From: Pseudomonas sp. QTF5
GTDB lineage: Bacteria; Pseudomonadota; Gammaproteobacteria; Pseudomonadales; Pseudomonadaceae
DNA: 64,000 nt
Assembly (NCBI RefSeq): GCF_000512695.2
Contig: NZ_AZRW02000034.1
Location: 1 to 64,000 of the forward strand
Direction of reading: 5' to 3'
Below, piece by piece: positions 43,815-52,576 of this stretch (positions are counted from its first letter, which is position 1; every line of letters begins with the position of its first letter). The notes beneath the pieces were generated by a model. That model saw only the letters and a program-made list of their open reading frames with translations. It was not told the origin of the DNA and made no database searches. The translations under genes were made by a program, and so were the position numbers.

Positions 43815-43824
43815 TTGTATACAA
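43815..43824. promoter_or_regulatory. Putative operator TTGTATACAA, distal copy
   Basis: A perfect palindrome in an A/T-rich segment, about 95 bases upstream of the GlcG-like gene. It is identical to a second copy 138 bases away. Confidence 0.5.
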
Positions 43825-43952
43825 TAATTCTAGAAAAGCGCCACATGCGACGAAAAGCCACAGTCCTTCGGGCTTCCGACGAATGAAACAGCTGCTTGAG
43901 AAAATGGATTGACCTGCGCCGTCCGCCGTGAATACACTCTGCGCAAAGCCAC

Positions 43953-43962
43953 TTGTATACAA
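43953..43962. promoter_or_regulatory. Putative operator TTGTATACAA, gcl-proximal copy
   Basis: A perfect palindrome identical to the distal copy. It ends 26 bases before the gcl ATG, where a bound repressor could block transcription or RNA polymerase escape. Confidence 0.5.
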
Positions 43963-43988
43963 TTACAAAACGTAAGAGGCACAAAACA

Positions 43989-45764
43989 ATGAGCAAAATG
44001 AGAGCAATCGAAGCCGCCGTTCTGGTGATGCGCCGTGAAGGGGTTGATACCGCTTTTGGCATCCCCGGCGCTGCGATCAACCCGCTGTACTCCGCCTTGC
44101 AGAAGGTCGGTGGCATCGATCACGTCCTCGCTCGCCACGTTGAAGGCGCCTCGCACATGGCCGAGGGCTACACCCGCACCAAGGCCGGCAACATCGGCGT
44201 TTGCATCGGCACCTCCGGCCCGGCCGGCACCGACATGGTCACCGGGCTCTACAGCGCCTCGGCCGACTCGATCCCGATCTTGTGCATCACCGGTCAGGCA
44301 CCGCGGGCCCGGATGCACAAGGAAGACTTCCAGGCCGTCGACATCACCAGCATAGTCAAGCCGGTCACCAAGTGGTCGACCACCGTTATGGAGCCGGGCC
44401 AGGTGCCTTACGCGTTCCAGAAAGCCTTCTATGAAATGCGCTCCGGCCGCCCAGGCCCAGTGCTGATCGACCTGCCGTTCGACGTGCAGATGGCTGAAAT
44501 CGAATTCGACATCGACGCCTATGAACCGCTGCCACTGGCCAAGCCGACCGCTAACCGCGTGCAAATCGAGAAGGCTCTGGTCATGCTCGATCAGGCTGAA
44601 CGTCCATTGCTGGTCGCCGGTGGCGGCATCATCAATGCCGACGCCAGCGAGTTGCTGGTGGAGTTCGCTGAGCTGACCGGTATTCCAGTGATCCCGACCC
44701 TGATGGGCTGGGGCACCATCCCGGACGATCACCCGCTGATGGTTGGCATGGTCGGTCTGCAAACCTCGCACCGTTATGGCAATGCCACGATGTTGAAGTC
44801 GGACCTGGTGCTGGGCGTCGGTAACCGTTGGGCTAACCGCCACACCGGTTCGGTCGACGTTTACACCGAAGGCCGCAAGTTCATTCACGTCGACATCGAA
44901 CCGACCCAGATCGGCCGCGTGTTCACCCCGGACCTGGGCATCGTGTCCGACGCCGCTGCCGCGCTGACTGTGTTCATCGAAGTCGCTCGCGAATGGCAAG
45001 CCGCCGGCAAGCTGAAAAACCGCAGCGCCTGGCTGCAAGACTGCCAGCAACGCAAAGCCAGTCTGCAGCGCAAAACTCACTTCGACAACGTGCCGGTCAA
45101 GCCGCAACGCGTTTACGAAGAGATGAACCAGGTATTCGGCAAGGACACCTGCTACGTCAGCACTATCGGTCTGTCGCAGATTGCCGGCGCGCAGTTCCTG
45201 CACGTCTACAAACCGCGTCACTGGATCAACTGCGGCCAGGCCGGCCCGTTGGGCTGGACCATTCCGGCAGCACTGGGCGTGGTCAAGGCTGATCCGACCC
45301 GCAAAGTGGTGGCGCTCTCGGGCGACTATGACTTCCAGTTCATGATCGAAGAACTGGCGGTGGGCGCGCAGTTCAAGCTGCCGTACATCCACGTTGTCGT
45401 GAACAACTCGTACCTGGGGCTGATCCGTCAGGCCCAGCGCGGTTTCGACATGGACTACTGCGTGCAGCTGTCCTTCGACAACCTCAACGCTCCGGAACTC
45501 AACGGTTACGGTGTCGACCACGTGGCTGTCGCCGAAGGCCTGGGTTGCAAGGCACTGCGGGTGTTCGAACCGGCTCAGATCCAGCCTGCCCTGCGCAAGG
45601 CTCAGGAACTGATTGAGGAGTTCAAGGTGCCGGTGATCGTCGAGATCATTCTGGAGCGCGTGACCAACATTTCCATGGGCACCGAGATCAACGCCGTCAA
45701 CGAATTCGAAGACCTGGCGCTGGTCGGCAACGATGCGCCAACGGCGATTTCGTTGCTCGATTAA
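43989..45764 (+). CDS. gcl: Glyoxylate carboligase
   Basis: A 591-residue thiamine-diphosphate enzyme, the standard Gcl length. It joins two glyoxylates to give tartronate semialdehyde and CO2. The start MSKMRAIEAAVLVMRREGVDTAFGIPGAAINPLY is distinctive; Val replaces the usual catalytic Glu near residue 51, as in known Gcl. The C-terminal domain has the cofactor motif LSGDYDFQFMIEELAVGAQFKLPYIHVVVNN. It begins the gcl-hyi-glxR-ttuD-pyk cluster. An AAGAGG lies about ten bases before the ATG. Confidence 0.96.
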   Translation: MSKMRAIEAAVLVMRREGVDTAFGIPGAAINPLYSALQKVGGIDHVLARHVEGASHMAEGYTRTKAGNIGVCIGTSGPAGTDMVTGLYSASADSIPILCITGQAPRARMHKEDFQAVDITSIVKPVTKWSTTVMEPGQVPYAFQKAFYEMRSGRPGPVLIDLPFDVQMAEIEFDIDAYEPLPLAKPTANRVQIEKALVMLDQAERPLLVAGGGIINADASELLVEFAELTGIPVIPTLMGWGTIPDDHPLMVGMVGLQTSHRYGNATMLKSDLVLGVGNRWANRHTGSVDVYTEGRKFIHVDIEPTQIGRVFTPDLGIVSDAAAALTVFIEVAREWQAAGKLKNRSAWLQDCQQRKASLQRKTHFDNVPVKPQRVYEEMNQVFGKDTCYVSTIGLSQIAGAQFLHVYKPRHWINCGQAGPLGWTIPAALGVVKADPTRKVVALSGDYDFQFMIEELAVGAQFKLPYIHVVVNNSYLGLIRQAQRGFDMDYCVQLSFDNLNAPELNGYGVDHVAVAEGLGCKALRVFEPAQIQPALRKAQELIEEFKVPVIVEIILERVTNISMGTEINAVNEFEDLALVGNDAPTAISLLD

Positions 45765-45780
45765 CTGCTGATCGCTCCCA

Positions 45781-45872
45781 GTGTGGGAGCGGGCTTGCTC
45801 GCGAAGGCGGCGGCACAGTCAACATTGATATCGCCTGACACACCGCTTTCGCGAGCAAGCCCGCTTCCACAG
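45781..45872. repeat. REP pair inside the gcl cluster
   Basis: Two inverted REP copies between gcl and hyi. They may act as processing or stability elements in the polycistronic RNA. Confidence 0.9.
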
Positions 45873-45912
45873 GGATCTGGGAACGACGACTACACCTATA
45901 CGGGAGACCACC

Positions 45913-46692
45913 ATGCCGCGTTTCGCAGCCAACCTGTCCATGCTGTTCACCGAGCAGGATTTTCTTGCCCGTTTCGACGCTGCCGCCAAGGCCGGCTTCA
46001 GTGGTGTCGAATACCTGTTCCCCTACGATTTCAGCTCCGCCGAAATCAAGGCCAAGCTCGATGCCAATGGCTTGACCCAGGTGCTGTTCAATCTGCCAGC
46101 CGGTGACTGGGCCAAGGGCGAGCGCGGTATTGCGTGCTTGCCGGATCGGGTCGAAGAATTCCGCGCTGGTGTCGATCTGGCCATCGCTTACGCCAAAGTG
46201 CTGGGCAATACCCAGATCAACTGCCTGGCCGGTATTCGTCCACAAGGCGTCGACGATGCCACCGTGGAGATCTTTGTCGCCAACCTCAAGTACGCGGCCG
46301 AGAAGCTGCAAGCGGCGGGCATCAAACTGGTGATGGAAGCGATCAACACCCGTGACATTCCAGGCTTCTACCTGAACAACACGGCGCAAGCCCTGTCGAT
46401 TCGCGAACAGGTCGGCAGCGCCAATCTGTTCCTGCAATACGACATCTATCACATGCAAATCATGGAGGGCGACCTGGCCCGGACCATGGCTGCGCACCTG
46501 GGCGAGATCAACCACATCCAGTTGGCCGACAACCCAGGGCGCAACGAACCGGGCACGGGTGAAATCAACTACCGCTTCCTGTTCGAACACCTGGACCGAA
46601 TCGGTTATCAGGGTTGGGTTGGCTGTGAATACAAGCCGCTGACCACCACTGAAGCGGGTCTGGGATGGTTGAAAACCCATAACGCGATTTGA
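45913..46692 (+). CDS. hyi: Hydroxypyruvate isomerase
   Basis: A 259-residue TIM-barrel protein of the xylose-isomerase-like family. The start PRFAANLSMLFTEQDFLARF is typical of Hyi. Metal and catalytic residues appear in LVMEAINTRDIPGFY (Glu about 142) and in GEINHIQLADNPGRNEPGTGEI and VGCEYKP (Glu about 240). It interconverts hydroxypyruvate and tartronate semialdehyde. It lies between gcl and glxR, separated from each by a REP doublet. Confidence 0.95.
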   Translation: MPRFAANLSMLFTEQDFLARFDAAAKAGFSGVEYLFPYDFSSAEIKAKLDANGLTQVLFNLPAGDWAKGERGIACLPDRVEEFRAGVDLAIAYAKVLGNTQINCLAGIRPQGVDDATVEIFVANLKYAAEKLQAAGIKLVMEAINTRDIPGFYLNNTAQALSIREQVGSANLFLQYDIYHMQIMEGDLARTMAAHLGEINHIQLADNPGRNEPGTGEINYRFLFEHLDRIGYQGWVGCEYKPLTTTEAGLGWLKTHNAI

Positions 46693-46701
46693 CGCAATCC
46701 A

Positions 46702-46790
46702 TGTGGGAGCGGGCTTGCTCGCGAAAGCGGTGTAACAGTCACATAGATGCTGAATGTTATGGCCTCTTCGCGAGCAAGCCCGCTCCCACC
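46702..46790. repeat. REP pair inside the gcl cluster
   Basis: Two inverted REP copies between hyi and glxR, the second such doublet in this operon. Confidence 0.9.
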
Positions 46791-46841
46791 AAAAGCGCTC
46801 CCCTATTTGCTTGAGCAATACAAAAACAAGAGGATTTTCTC

Positions 46842-47732
46842 ATGGCTAAAATCGGATTTATCGGCACCGGCATCATGGGCCACCCAATGGCGTTGAACCT
46901 GCAGAAAGCCGGTCACAGCCTGTTCCTGTCGGCGCACCACGACCCAGCCCCTGCCGACCTGATCGCCGCTGGCGCCGTCGCGCTGGCAAACCCGAAAGAA
47001 GTGGCCCAGGAAGCTGAATTCATCATCGTCATGGTCCCGGATACCCCGCAGGTCGATGACGTGCTGTTCCGCGCCGACGGTGTTGCGGCAGGCGTGAGCA
47101 AAGGCAAAGTCGTGATCGACATGAGCTCGATCTCGCCAACTGCCACCAAAGCCTTCGCGGCCAAGATCAACGAGAAAGGCGCGCAGTACCTCGACGCGCC
47201 GGTGTCCGGTGGCGAAGTCGGCGCCAAGGCTGCGACCCTGAGCATCATGGTCGGCGGCGATGCCGATGCGTTCGAACGCGCCCTGCCGCTGTTCCAGGCC
47301 ATGGGCAAAAACATCACCCTGGTCGGTGGCAACGGCGACGGTCAAACCGCGAAAGTGGCGAACCAGATCATCGTCGCGCTGAACATCCAGGCTGTGGCCG
47401 AAGCGCTGCTGTTCGCCTCGAAAAACGGTGCCGATCCAGCCAAGGTGCGTGAAGCGCTGATGGGCGGTTTCGCGTCGTCGAAGATCCTTGAAGTTCACGG
47501 CGAACGCATGATCAAGGGCACTTTCGACCCGGGCTTCCGCATCAGCCTGCACCAGAAGGACTTGAACCTGGCCCTGGCCGGCGCTCGCGAACTGGGCATC
47601 AACCTGCCGAACACCGCCAATACCCAGCAGGTGTTCAGCACCTGCGCGGCTATTGGTGGCAGCAACTGGGACCACTCGGCGCTGATCAAGGGCCTGGAAC
47701 ACATGGCGAATTTCTCGATTCGCGATAAGTAA
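46842..47732 (+). CDS. glxR: 2-hydroxy-3-oxopropionate (tartronate semialdehyde) reductase
   Basis: A 296-residue beta-hydroxyacid dehydrogenase. It has the dinucleotide loop KIGFIGTGIMGHPMALNLQKAG, the substrate motif DAPVSGGEVGAKAATLSIMVGG, the catalytic Lys in GNGDGQTAKVANQIIVALNIQ (about 171), and DPGFRISLHQKDLNLAL at the C-terminus. It reduces tartronate semialdehyde to D-glycerate. GAGG lies about nine bases before the ATG, preceded by an A-rich CAAAAACAAG. Confidence 0.96.
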   Translation: MAKIGFIGTGIMGHPMALNLQKAGHSLFLSAHHDPAPADLIAAGAVALANPKEVAQEAEFIIVMVPDTPQVDDVLFRADGVAAGVSKGKVVIDMSSISPTATKAFAAKINEKGAQYLDAPVSGGEVGAKAATLSIMVGGDADAFERALPLFQAMGKNITLVGGNGDGQTAKVANQIIVALNIQAVAEALLFASKNGADPAKVREALMGGFASSKILEVHGERMIKGTFDPGFRISLHQKDLNLALAGARELGINLPNTANTQQVFSTCAAIGGSNWDHSALIKGLEHMANFSIRDK

Positions 47733-47748
47733 ACCCTGCCTCGGCACT

Positions 47749-47854
47749 GATCGTTCCCACGCTCCGCGTGGGAATGCAGCCCGGGACGCTCTGCGTCCCA
47801 AAGCGGACGCGGAGCGTCCATAGATGCATTCCCACGCGGAGCGTGGGAACGATC
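47749..47854. repeat. Composite palindromic element between glxR and ttuD
   Basis: The outer arms GATCGTTCCCACGCTCCGCG and their complement enclose two inner palindromes (GGGACGCTCTGCGTCCC and a GGACGCGGAGCGTCC unit). This belongs to a different family from the other REPs in the window. Confidence 0.85.
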
Positions 47855-47893
47855 ATCTGCTTAAACCAAGAACAATAAAATTGGGAGCCCGCC

Positions 47894-49174
47894 ATGTCGG
47901 TCGATCCGCAACAACTGCTGCGCGAGCTGTTTGCCACAGCCATCGATGCGGCCCATCCGCAGCACGTTCTCGAAGCCCATTTGCCCAAAGATCGCAGCGG
48001 TCGGGTGATCGTCATCGGCGCCGGTAAAGCCGCAGCCGCCATGGCCCAGGTGGTCGAGCGCTGCTGGCAGGGCGAAGTGTCCGGCCTGGTGGTGACCCGT
48101 TACGGCCACGGCGCCCCGTGCGAAAAAATCGAAGTGGTCGAAGCCGCTCACCCGGTGCCGGATGCGGCTGGTTTGGTTGTCGCGAAACGAGTACTGGAAC
48201 TGGTCAGCGACCTGAGCGAAGACGACCGCGTGATCTTCCTGCTCTCGGGCGGTGGATCGGCATTGTTGGCACTGCCGGCCGCCGGTATCACCCTCACCGA
48301 CAAACAGTCGATCAACAAAGCCCTGCTCAAATCCGGCGCGACCATCGGTGAGATGAATTGCGTGCGCAAGCACCTCTCGGCGATCAAGGGTGGACGTCTG
48401 GGCAAAGCCTGCTGGCCGGCCACGGTTTATACCTATGCGATTTCCGATGTACCGGGCGATCTCGCCACGGTCATCGCGTCCGGCCCCACCGTGGCCGACC
48501 CGAGCACCTCGGCCGAAGCGCTGGCGATCCTCAAGCGTTATGGCATTGAAGTCCCGGTCTCGGTGCGCAACTGGCTGCAAAACCCGGAATCGGAAACGGT
48601 CAAACCCGGCGATCCGAGCCTGGCCCGCAGTCATTTCCAATTGATCGCCCGCCCACAGCAATCGCTGGAAGCAGCAGCGGTGAAAGCCCGTCAGGCCGGC
48701 TTCAGTCCATTGATTCTCGGCGATCTGGAAGGCGAATCCCGGGACGTGGCAAAAGTCCACGCCGGCATTGCGCGGCAGATCGTCCAGCACGGCCAGCCGC
48801 TGGCAGCACCGTGCGTGATTCTGTCCGGCGGCGAAACCACCGTCACCGTGCGCGGCAATGGCCGTGGCGGGCGCAACGCCGAATTCCTGCTGAGCCTGAC
48901 CGACAGCCTCAAAGGCCTGCCCGGCGTCTACGCGCTGGCCGGTGACACCGACGGTATCGACGGTTCCGAAGACAATGCCGGCGCCATCATGACCCCAGGC
49001 AGTTACGCCCGCGCCGCCGCCCTCGGCCTGAGCGCCAGCGATGAACTGGACAACAACAATGGCTACGGCTATTTCGCCGCGCTGGATGCGCTGATCGTCA
49101 CCGAGCCGACCCGCACCAACGTCAACGACTTCCGCGCCATCCTGATTCTCGAGAGCCCTAAACATGACACCTGA
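47894..49174 (+). CDS. ttuD: Glycerate kinase type 2 (MOFRL family)
   Basis: A 426-residue protein of the glycerate kinase/TtuD family. The N-terminal DUF4147 domain has VIVIGAGKAAAAMAQVVE and IFLLSGGGSALLALP. The C-terminal MOFRL domain has ILSGGETTVTVRGNGRGGRNAEFLLSL and AGDTDGIDGSEDNAGA. It phosphorylates D-glycerate to 2-phosphoglycerate. A GGGAG precedes the ATG, and an AACAATAA just before it resembles an Hfq/Crc target. It overlaps pyk by 11 bases. Confidence 0.94.
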   Translation: MSVDPQQLLRELFATAIDAAHPQHVLEAHLPKDRSGRVIVIGAGKAAAAMAQVVERCWQGEVSGLVVTRYGHGAPCEKIEVVEAAHPVPDAAGLVVAKRVLELVSDLSEDDRVIFLLSGGGSALLALPAAGITLTDKQSINKALLKSGATIGEMNCVRKHLSAIKGGRLGKACWPATVYTYAISDVPGDLATVIASGPTVADPSTSAEALAILKRYGIEVPVSVRNWLQNPESETVKPGDPSLARSHFQLIARPQQSLEAAAVKARQAGFSPLILGDLEGESRDVAKVHAGIARQIVQHGQPLAAPCVILSGGETTVTVRGNGRGGRNAEFLLSLTDSLKGLPGVYALAGDTDGIDGSEDNAGAIMTPGSYARAAALGLSASDELDNNNGYGYFAALDALIVTEPTRTNVNDFRAILILESPKHDT

Positions 49175-50579
49175 CAAGAAGGTCAAAATCCTCGCCACCC
49201 TTGGCCCGGCCACCAACGGGATCGACGACATCCGTGAGCTGGTGCAGGCCGGAGTCAATATCTTTCGCCTGAACTTCAGCCACGGCGATCATGCCGACCA
49301 TGCACAGCGCTATCAGTGGATTCGTGAAGTCGAGCGCCAGCTGAATTACCCGCTGGGAATTCTGATGGACCTGCAAGGCCCGAAACTGCGGGTCGGCAAA
49401 TTCGCTCAAGGCAAAGTGCAGCTGCATCGCGGCCAGGCCTTGCGCCTTGATCTGGATACCACGCCGGGCGATGAGCGCCGGGTCAACCTGCCTCACCCGG
49501 AAATCATCGCAGCACTGGAGCCAGGCATGGACCTGCTGCTGGACGACGGCAAGCTGCGCCTGCGGGTGGTGACCAAGTATGCCGACGCCATCGACACCAC
49601 GGTGCTCAATGGCGGCGAGCTGTCGGATCGCAAAGGCGTCAACGTGCCGCAAGCAGTGCTGGATCTGAGCCCCCTGACCGCCAAGGATCGTCGCGATTTG
49701 AGCTTCGGTCTGGAGCTGGGTGTGGATTGGGTTGCGCTGTCGTTCGTGCAACGCCCGGAAGACATCCGCGAAGCTCGCGCACTGATCGGCGACAAGGCGT
49801 ATTTGATGGCGAAGATCGAGAAGCCATCGGCCGTGACTCAACTGCGGGAAATCGCCGAATTGAGCGATGCGATCATGGTCGCTCGCGGTGACCTGGGCGT
49901 GGAAGTCCCGGCCGAAAGCGTGCCGCAGATTCAGAAAAACATCATCAGCACCTGCCGCCAACTCGGCAAACCGGTGGTGGTGGCGACGCAGATGCTGGAG
50001 TCGATGCGATTCTCCCCGGCGCCGACCCGCGCTGAAGTCACCGACGTCGCCAACGCGGTGGCCGAAGGCGCGGACGCGGTGATGCTGTCGGCGGAAACCG
50101 CGTCCGGCGAGTATCCGCTGGAAGCCGTGCAGATGATGAGCAAGATTATCCGTCAGGTGGAAAACGGCCCGGACTATCAGGCCCAACTGGACGTGAGCCG
50201 ACCGAAAGCCGAGGCCACGGTGTCGGACGCGATCAGTTGCGCCATCCGCCGCATCAGCAACGTGCTGCCGGTGGCGGTGCTGGTGAACTACAGCGAGTCG
50301 GGCACGTCGAGTCTGCGTGCGGCGCGGGAACGGCCGACGGTGCCGATCCTCAACCTGACGCCGAACCTACAAACCGCGCGGCGATTGACGGTGGCGTGGG
50401 GCGTGCATTCGGTGGTCAATGATCGGCTGCGCCAGGTGGATGAAGTGTGCTCGACGGCGTTGGAGATTGCCCAGGCACAGGGGATGGCTCAGCGGGGCGA
50501 TACGTTGTTGATCACGGCGGGAGTGCCGTTTGGGCAGCCGGGTTCGACCAATTCGTTGCGCATTGAGACGTTGATTTAG
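49164..50579 (+). CDS. pyk: Pyruvate kinase
   Basis: A 471-residue protein, the usual pyruvate kinase length. The start VKILATLGPATNG, the active-site signature YLMAKIEKPSAV (Lys about 215), VARGDLGVEVPAE and the C-terminal effector domain are all present. Its overlap with the glycerate kinase gene places it at the end of the glyoxylate route, where it turns phosphoenolpyruvate into pyruvate. A second pyruvate kinase may exist elsewhere in the genome; this one seems dedicated to the gcl cluster. Confidence 0.95.
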   Translation: MTPDKKVKILATLGPATNGIDDIRELVQAGVNIFRLNFSHGDHADHAQRYQWIREVERQLNYPLGILMDLQGPKLRVGKFAQGKVQLHRGQALRLDLDTTPGDERRVNLPHPEIIAALEPGMDLLLDDGKLRLRVVTKYADAIDTTVLNGGELSDRKGVNVPQAVLDLSPLTAKDRRDLSFGLELGVDWVALSFVQRPEDIREARALIGDKAYLMAKIEKPSAVTQLREIAELSDAIMVARGDLGVEVPAESVPQIQKNIISTCRQLGKPVVVATQMLESMRFSPAPTRAEVTDVANAVAEGADAVMLSAETASGEYPLEAVQMMSKIIRQVENGPDYQAQLDVSRPKAEATVSDAISCAIRRISNVLPVAVLVNYSESGTSSLRAARERPTVPILNLTPNLQTARRLTVAWGVHSVVNDRLRQVDEVCSTALEIAQAQGMAQRGDTLLITAGVPFGQPGSTNSLRIETLI

Positions 50580-50591
50580 CGCCTGTACCGG

Positions 50592-50672
50592 CCTCTTCGC
50601 GAGCAAGCCCGCTCCCACATTAGTCTTGCGTCGATCACAGATTAAATGTGGGAGCGGGCTTGCTCGCGAAGC
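50592..50672. repeat. REP pair
   Basis: Two inverted REP copies about 27 bases apart, between pyk and the urea transporter gene. Confidence 0.9.
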
Positions 50673-50708
50673 AGGCAACTCGGTCCCCCCAGACACACAG
50701 ACCCCATC

Positions 50709-51623
50709 ATGCCCGCCAACCACTTCAACACCCACTGCCCCGACTGGGCCACTGCCCTGCTCAACGGCTTCAGCCAGATCTTTCTCCAGTGCCATCCGCT
50801 GTGCGGCCTGCTGTGTCTGTTGGCGATTCTGTTCAGCGCGCCGGCCCTGCTCGGCGGTGCGTTGCTGGGAGGGGTTGCCGGGTTGCTCACCGCGCAACGT
50901 CGCGGGTACGCCAAGGCTGATCGTCAGGCCGGGCTGTTCAGTTACAACGGAATTCTGCTTGGTCTGCTGCTGAGCCTTTATTTCCCGTGGTCGGTGCTGT
51001 TGCCACCGCTGATCATTGCCGCTGGGGGCCTGAGCGCGATGCTCACTCAGCAATGGCTCAAAGGCGCCCGTGATCATCATTGTCTACCGGCCTACACCGC
51101 ACCTTTCGTTGGGTTGAGTTGGTTGTTGCTCGGCTTTGCCGCACCCCAGCAACCCGCGCCGCTGATCGAAATGACCACATTCAACTTGCTCGCCGCGTCA
51201 TTGAAAGGGCTCGGTCAGGTGCTGTTTCTCGGTCATCCGCTGGCCGGTGCTCTGATTGCCACGGGTTTGCTGATCGCTGACCGTCGCGCCTTCCTGTGGG
51301 CGCTGCTCGGCTCCGTTGCCGGTCTCGGTTTCGCCCTGCTGCATCACGAAACATCAACCGCGCTTCTGGGTTTGAGCGGCTACAACGCCGTGCTCGCCGC
51401 CCTCGCCTTCAGCCAGAATCGTCGCCAACCTTGGCTGCCATTGTTGGCAATCCTGCTGGCGGTGTTGCTCACACCGGGGTTCGCCGCACTGGGGCTGGCA
51501 ACGCTGACGGCGCCCTTTATCCTCGCCTGCTGGCTGATTCGCGCAGGCATCCGGGTGCTGCGTCAGGCCGCCATGGACAGCGCGCCTTGCGCTACCGGGG
51601 AGAATCGACCTAGGCTTCGCTGA
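50709..51623 (+). CDS. Urea transporter (UT family)
   Basis: A 304-residue membrane protein with about ten hydrophobic segments and an internal twofold repeat, as in UT channels. Signatures include GFSQIFLQCHPLCGLLCLLAILFSAP near the N-terminus and GLGQVLFLGHPLAGALIATGLLIAD in the second half, with GLFSYNGILLGLLLSLYF and GLSGYNAVLAALAFS as matching NG/YN loops. It should pass urea through the inner membrane. No urease genes are nearby. The chosen ATG avoids a leader encoded by the REP. Confidence 0.87.
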   Translation: MPANHFNTHCPDWATALLNGFSQIFLQCHPLCGLLCLLAILFSAPALLGGALLGGVAGLLTAQRRGYAKADRQAGLFSYNGILLGLLLSLYFPWSVLLPPLIIAAGGLSAMLTQQWLKGARDHHCLPAYTAPFVGLSWLLLGFAAPQQPAPLIEMTTFNLLAASLKGLGQVLFLGHPLAGALIATGLLIADRRAFLWALLGSVAGLGFALLHHETSTALLGLSGYNAVLAALAFSQNRRQPWLPLLAILLAVLLTPGFAALGLATLTAPFILACWLIRAGIRVLRQAAMDSAPCATGENRPRLR

Positions 51624-51644
51624 TTCTTGGTTCAGGCGTTTTCC

Positions 51645-52469
51645 ATGGACAGCAATAAAAACTGGCGTGAAGACCTTTACGTCATCATCTTCCAATCCGA
51701 TACCCCGGCCGGTCGCCGCTTCGACAGCATTCTGCTGTTGATCATCCTCGCCAGCCTGGTGATCGTGATTCTGGACAGCATCGACAGCGTTCACCAGAAC
51801 TACGCCGACATACTGGCGTACATCGAATGGGGCTTCACCATCGTTTTCGCCATCGAATACGGCCTGCGCCTGTACTGCTCGCCCAAGCCGCTGCGCTACG
51901 CGTTCAGCTTTTATGGGCTGGTGGATTTGCTGGCGATCGTGCCCGGCATTCTCGCGCTGTATTACAGCGATGCGCAGTACCTGCTGATCATTCGAATCAT
52001 TCGGATGCTGCGGATTTTCCGCGTGCTCAAGCTCAGCCCCTATCTGAAGCAAGCCAACTATTTGATGACGGCGCTGCGCGGCAGCAAGCAGAAGATCGTG
52101 GTGTTTCTGCTCAGCGTCAGCACTCTGGTGACGGTGTTCGGCACCTTGATGTACGTGATCGAAGGCCCGGAACACGGCTTCACCAGCATTCCCAAAGGCA
52201 TCTATTGGGCCATCGTCACACTGACCACCGTGGGCTTTGGCGATATCGTGCCCAAGACGCCATTGGGTCAGGTGGTTTCGTCGCTGGTGATGATCACCGG
52301 TTACTCGATCATCGCCGTCCCGACGGGGATTTTTACCGCGGAACTGGCCAACGCCATGCGCGGCGAACAATTGCAACACGATTGCCCGACCTGCCAGAAA
52401 AACAGTCACGAACACGGCGCAGCATTTTGCTCCCGTTGCGGCAATGCGCTGTTCAAGAAACTGGAATAA
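51645..52469 (+). CDS. Voltage-gated potassium channel with a Cys-rich tail
   Basis: A 274-residue protein with six transmembrane segments. An S4-like charged helix (LLIIRIIRMLRIFRVLKL, about 108-125) has Arg every third residue. The pore loop reads ATVTLTTVGFGDIV-like (TTVGFGD filter, about residue 196). A C-terminal tail carries two CxxC pairs (CPTC and CSRC) that could bind zinc. Such channels conduct K+ on depolarisation. The tail has no known role and is unusual beside classical KvAP-type channels. Confidence 0.9.
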   Translation: MDSNKNWREDLYVIIFQSDTPAGRRFDSILLLIILASLVIVILDSIDSVHQNYADILAYIEWGFTIVFAIEYGLRLYCSPKPLRYAFSFYGLVDLLAIVPGILALYYSDAQYLLIIRIIRMLRIFRVLKLSPYLKQANYLMTALRGSKQKIVVFLLSVSTLVTVFGTLMYVIEGPEHGFTSIPKGIYWAIVTLTTVGFGDIVPKTPLGQVVSSLVMITGYSIIAVPTGIFTAELANAMRGEQLQHDCPTCQKNSHEHGAAFCSRCGNALFKKLE

Positions 52470-52576
52470 GCAAAGTGCTTTTTAATCTTTAAAGGACTAT
52501 GCGAGCCCGGGCTATAGTCGCTGGCAAATTGCCAACACTTACCATAGAACATGGTTGATAAAACAAGGAATGCGCA

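Larger units (their letters stand above)
43723..43988. other. Divergent control region between the GlcG-like gene and gcl
   Basis: A 266-bp A/T-rich stretch, notably lower in G+C than its surroundings. It carries two identical 10-base palindromes, listed separately, one near the middle and one just before gcl. Confidence 0.65.

Noticed and set aside
10281..50672. REP doublets as a CRISPR array
   Set aside because: The repeats are inverted pairs scattered singly over 40 kb, not regularly spaced direct repeats, and no cas genes are present.
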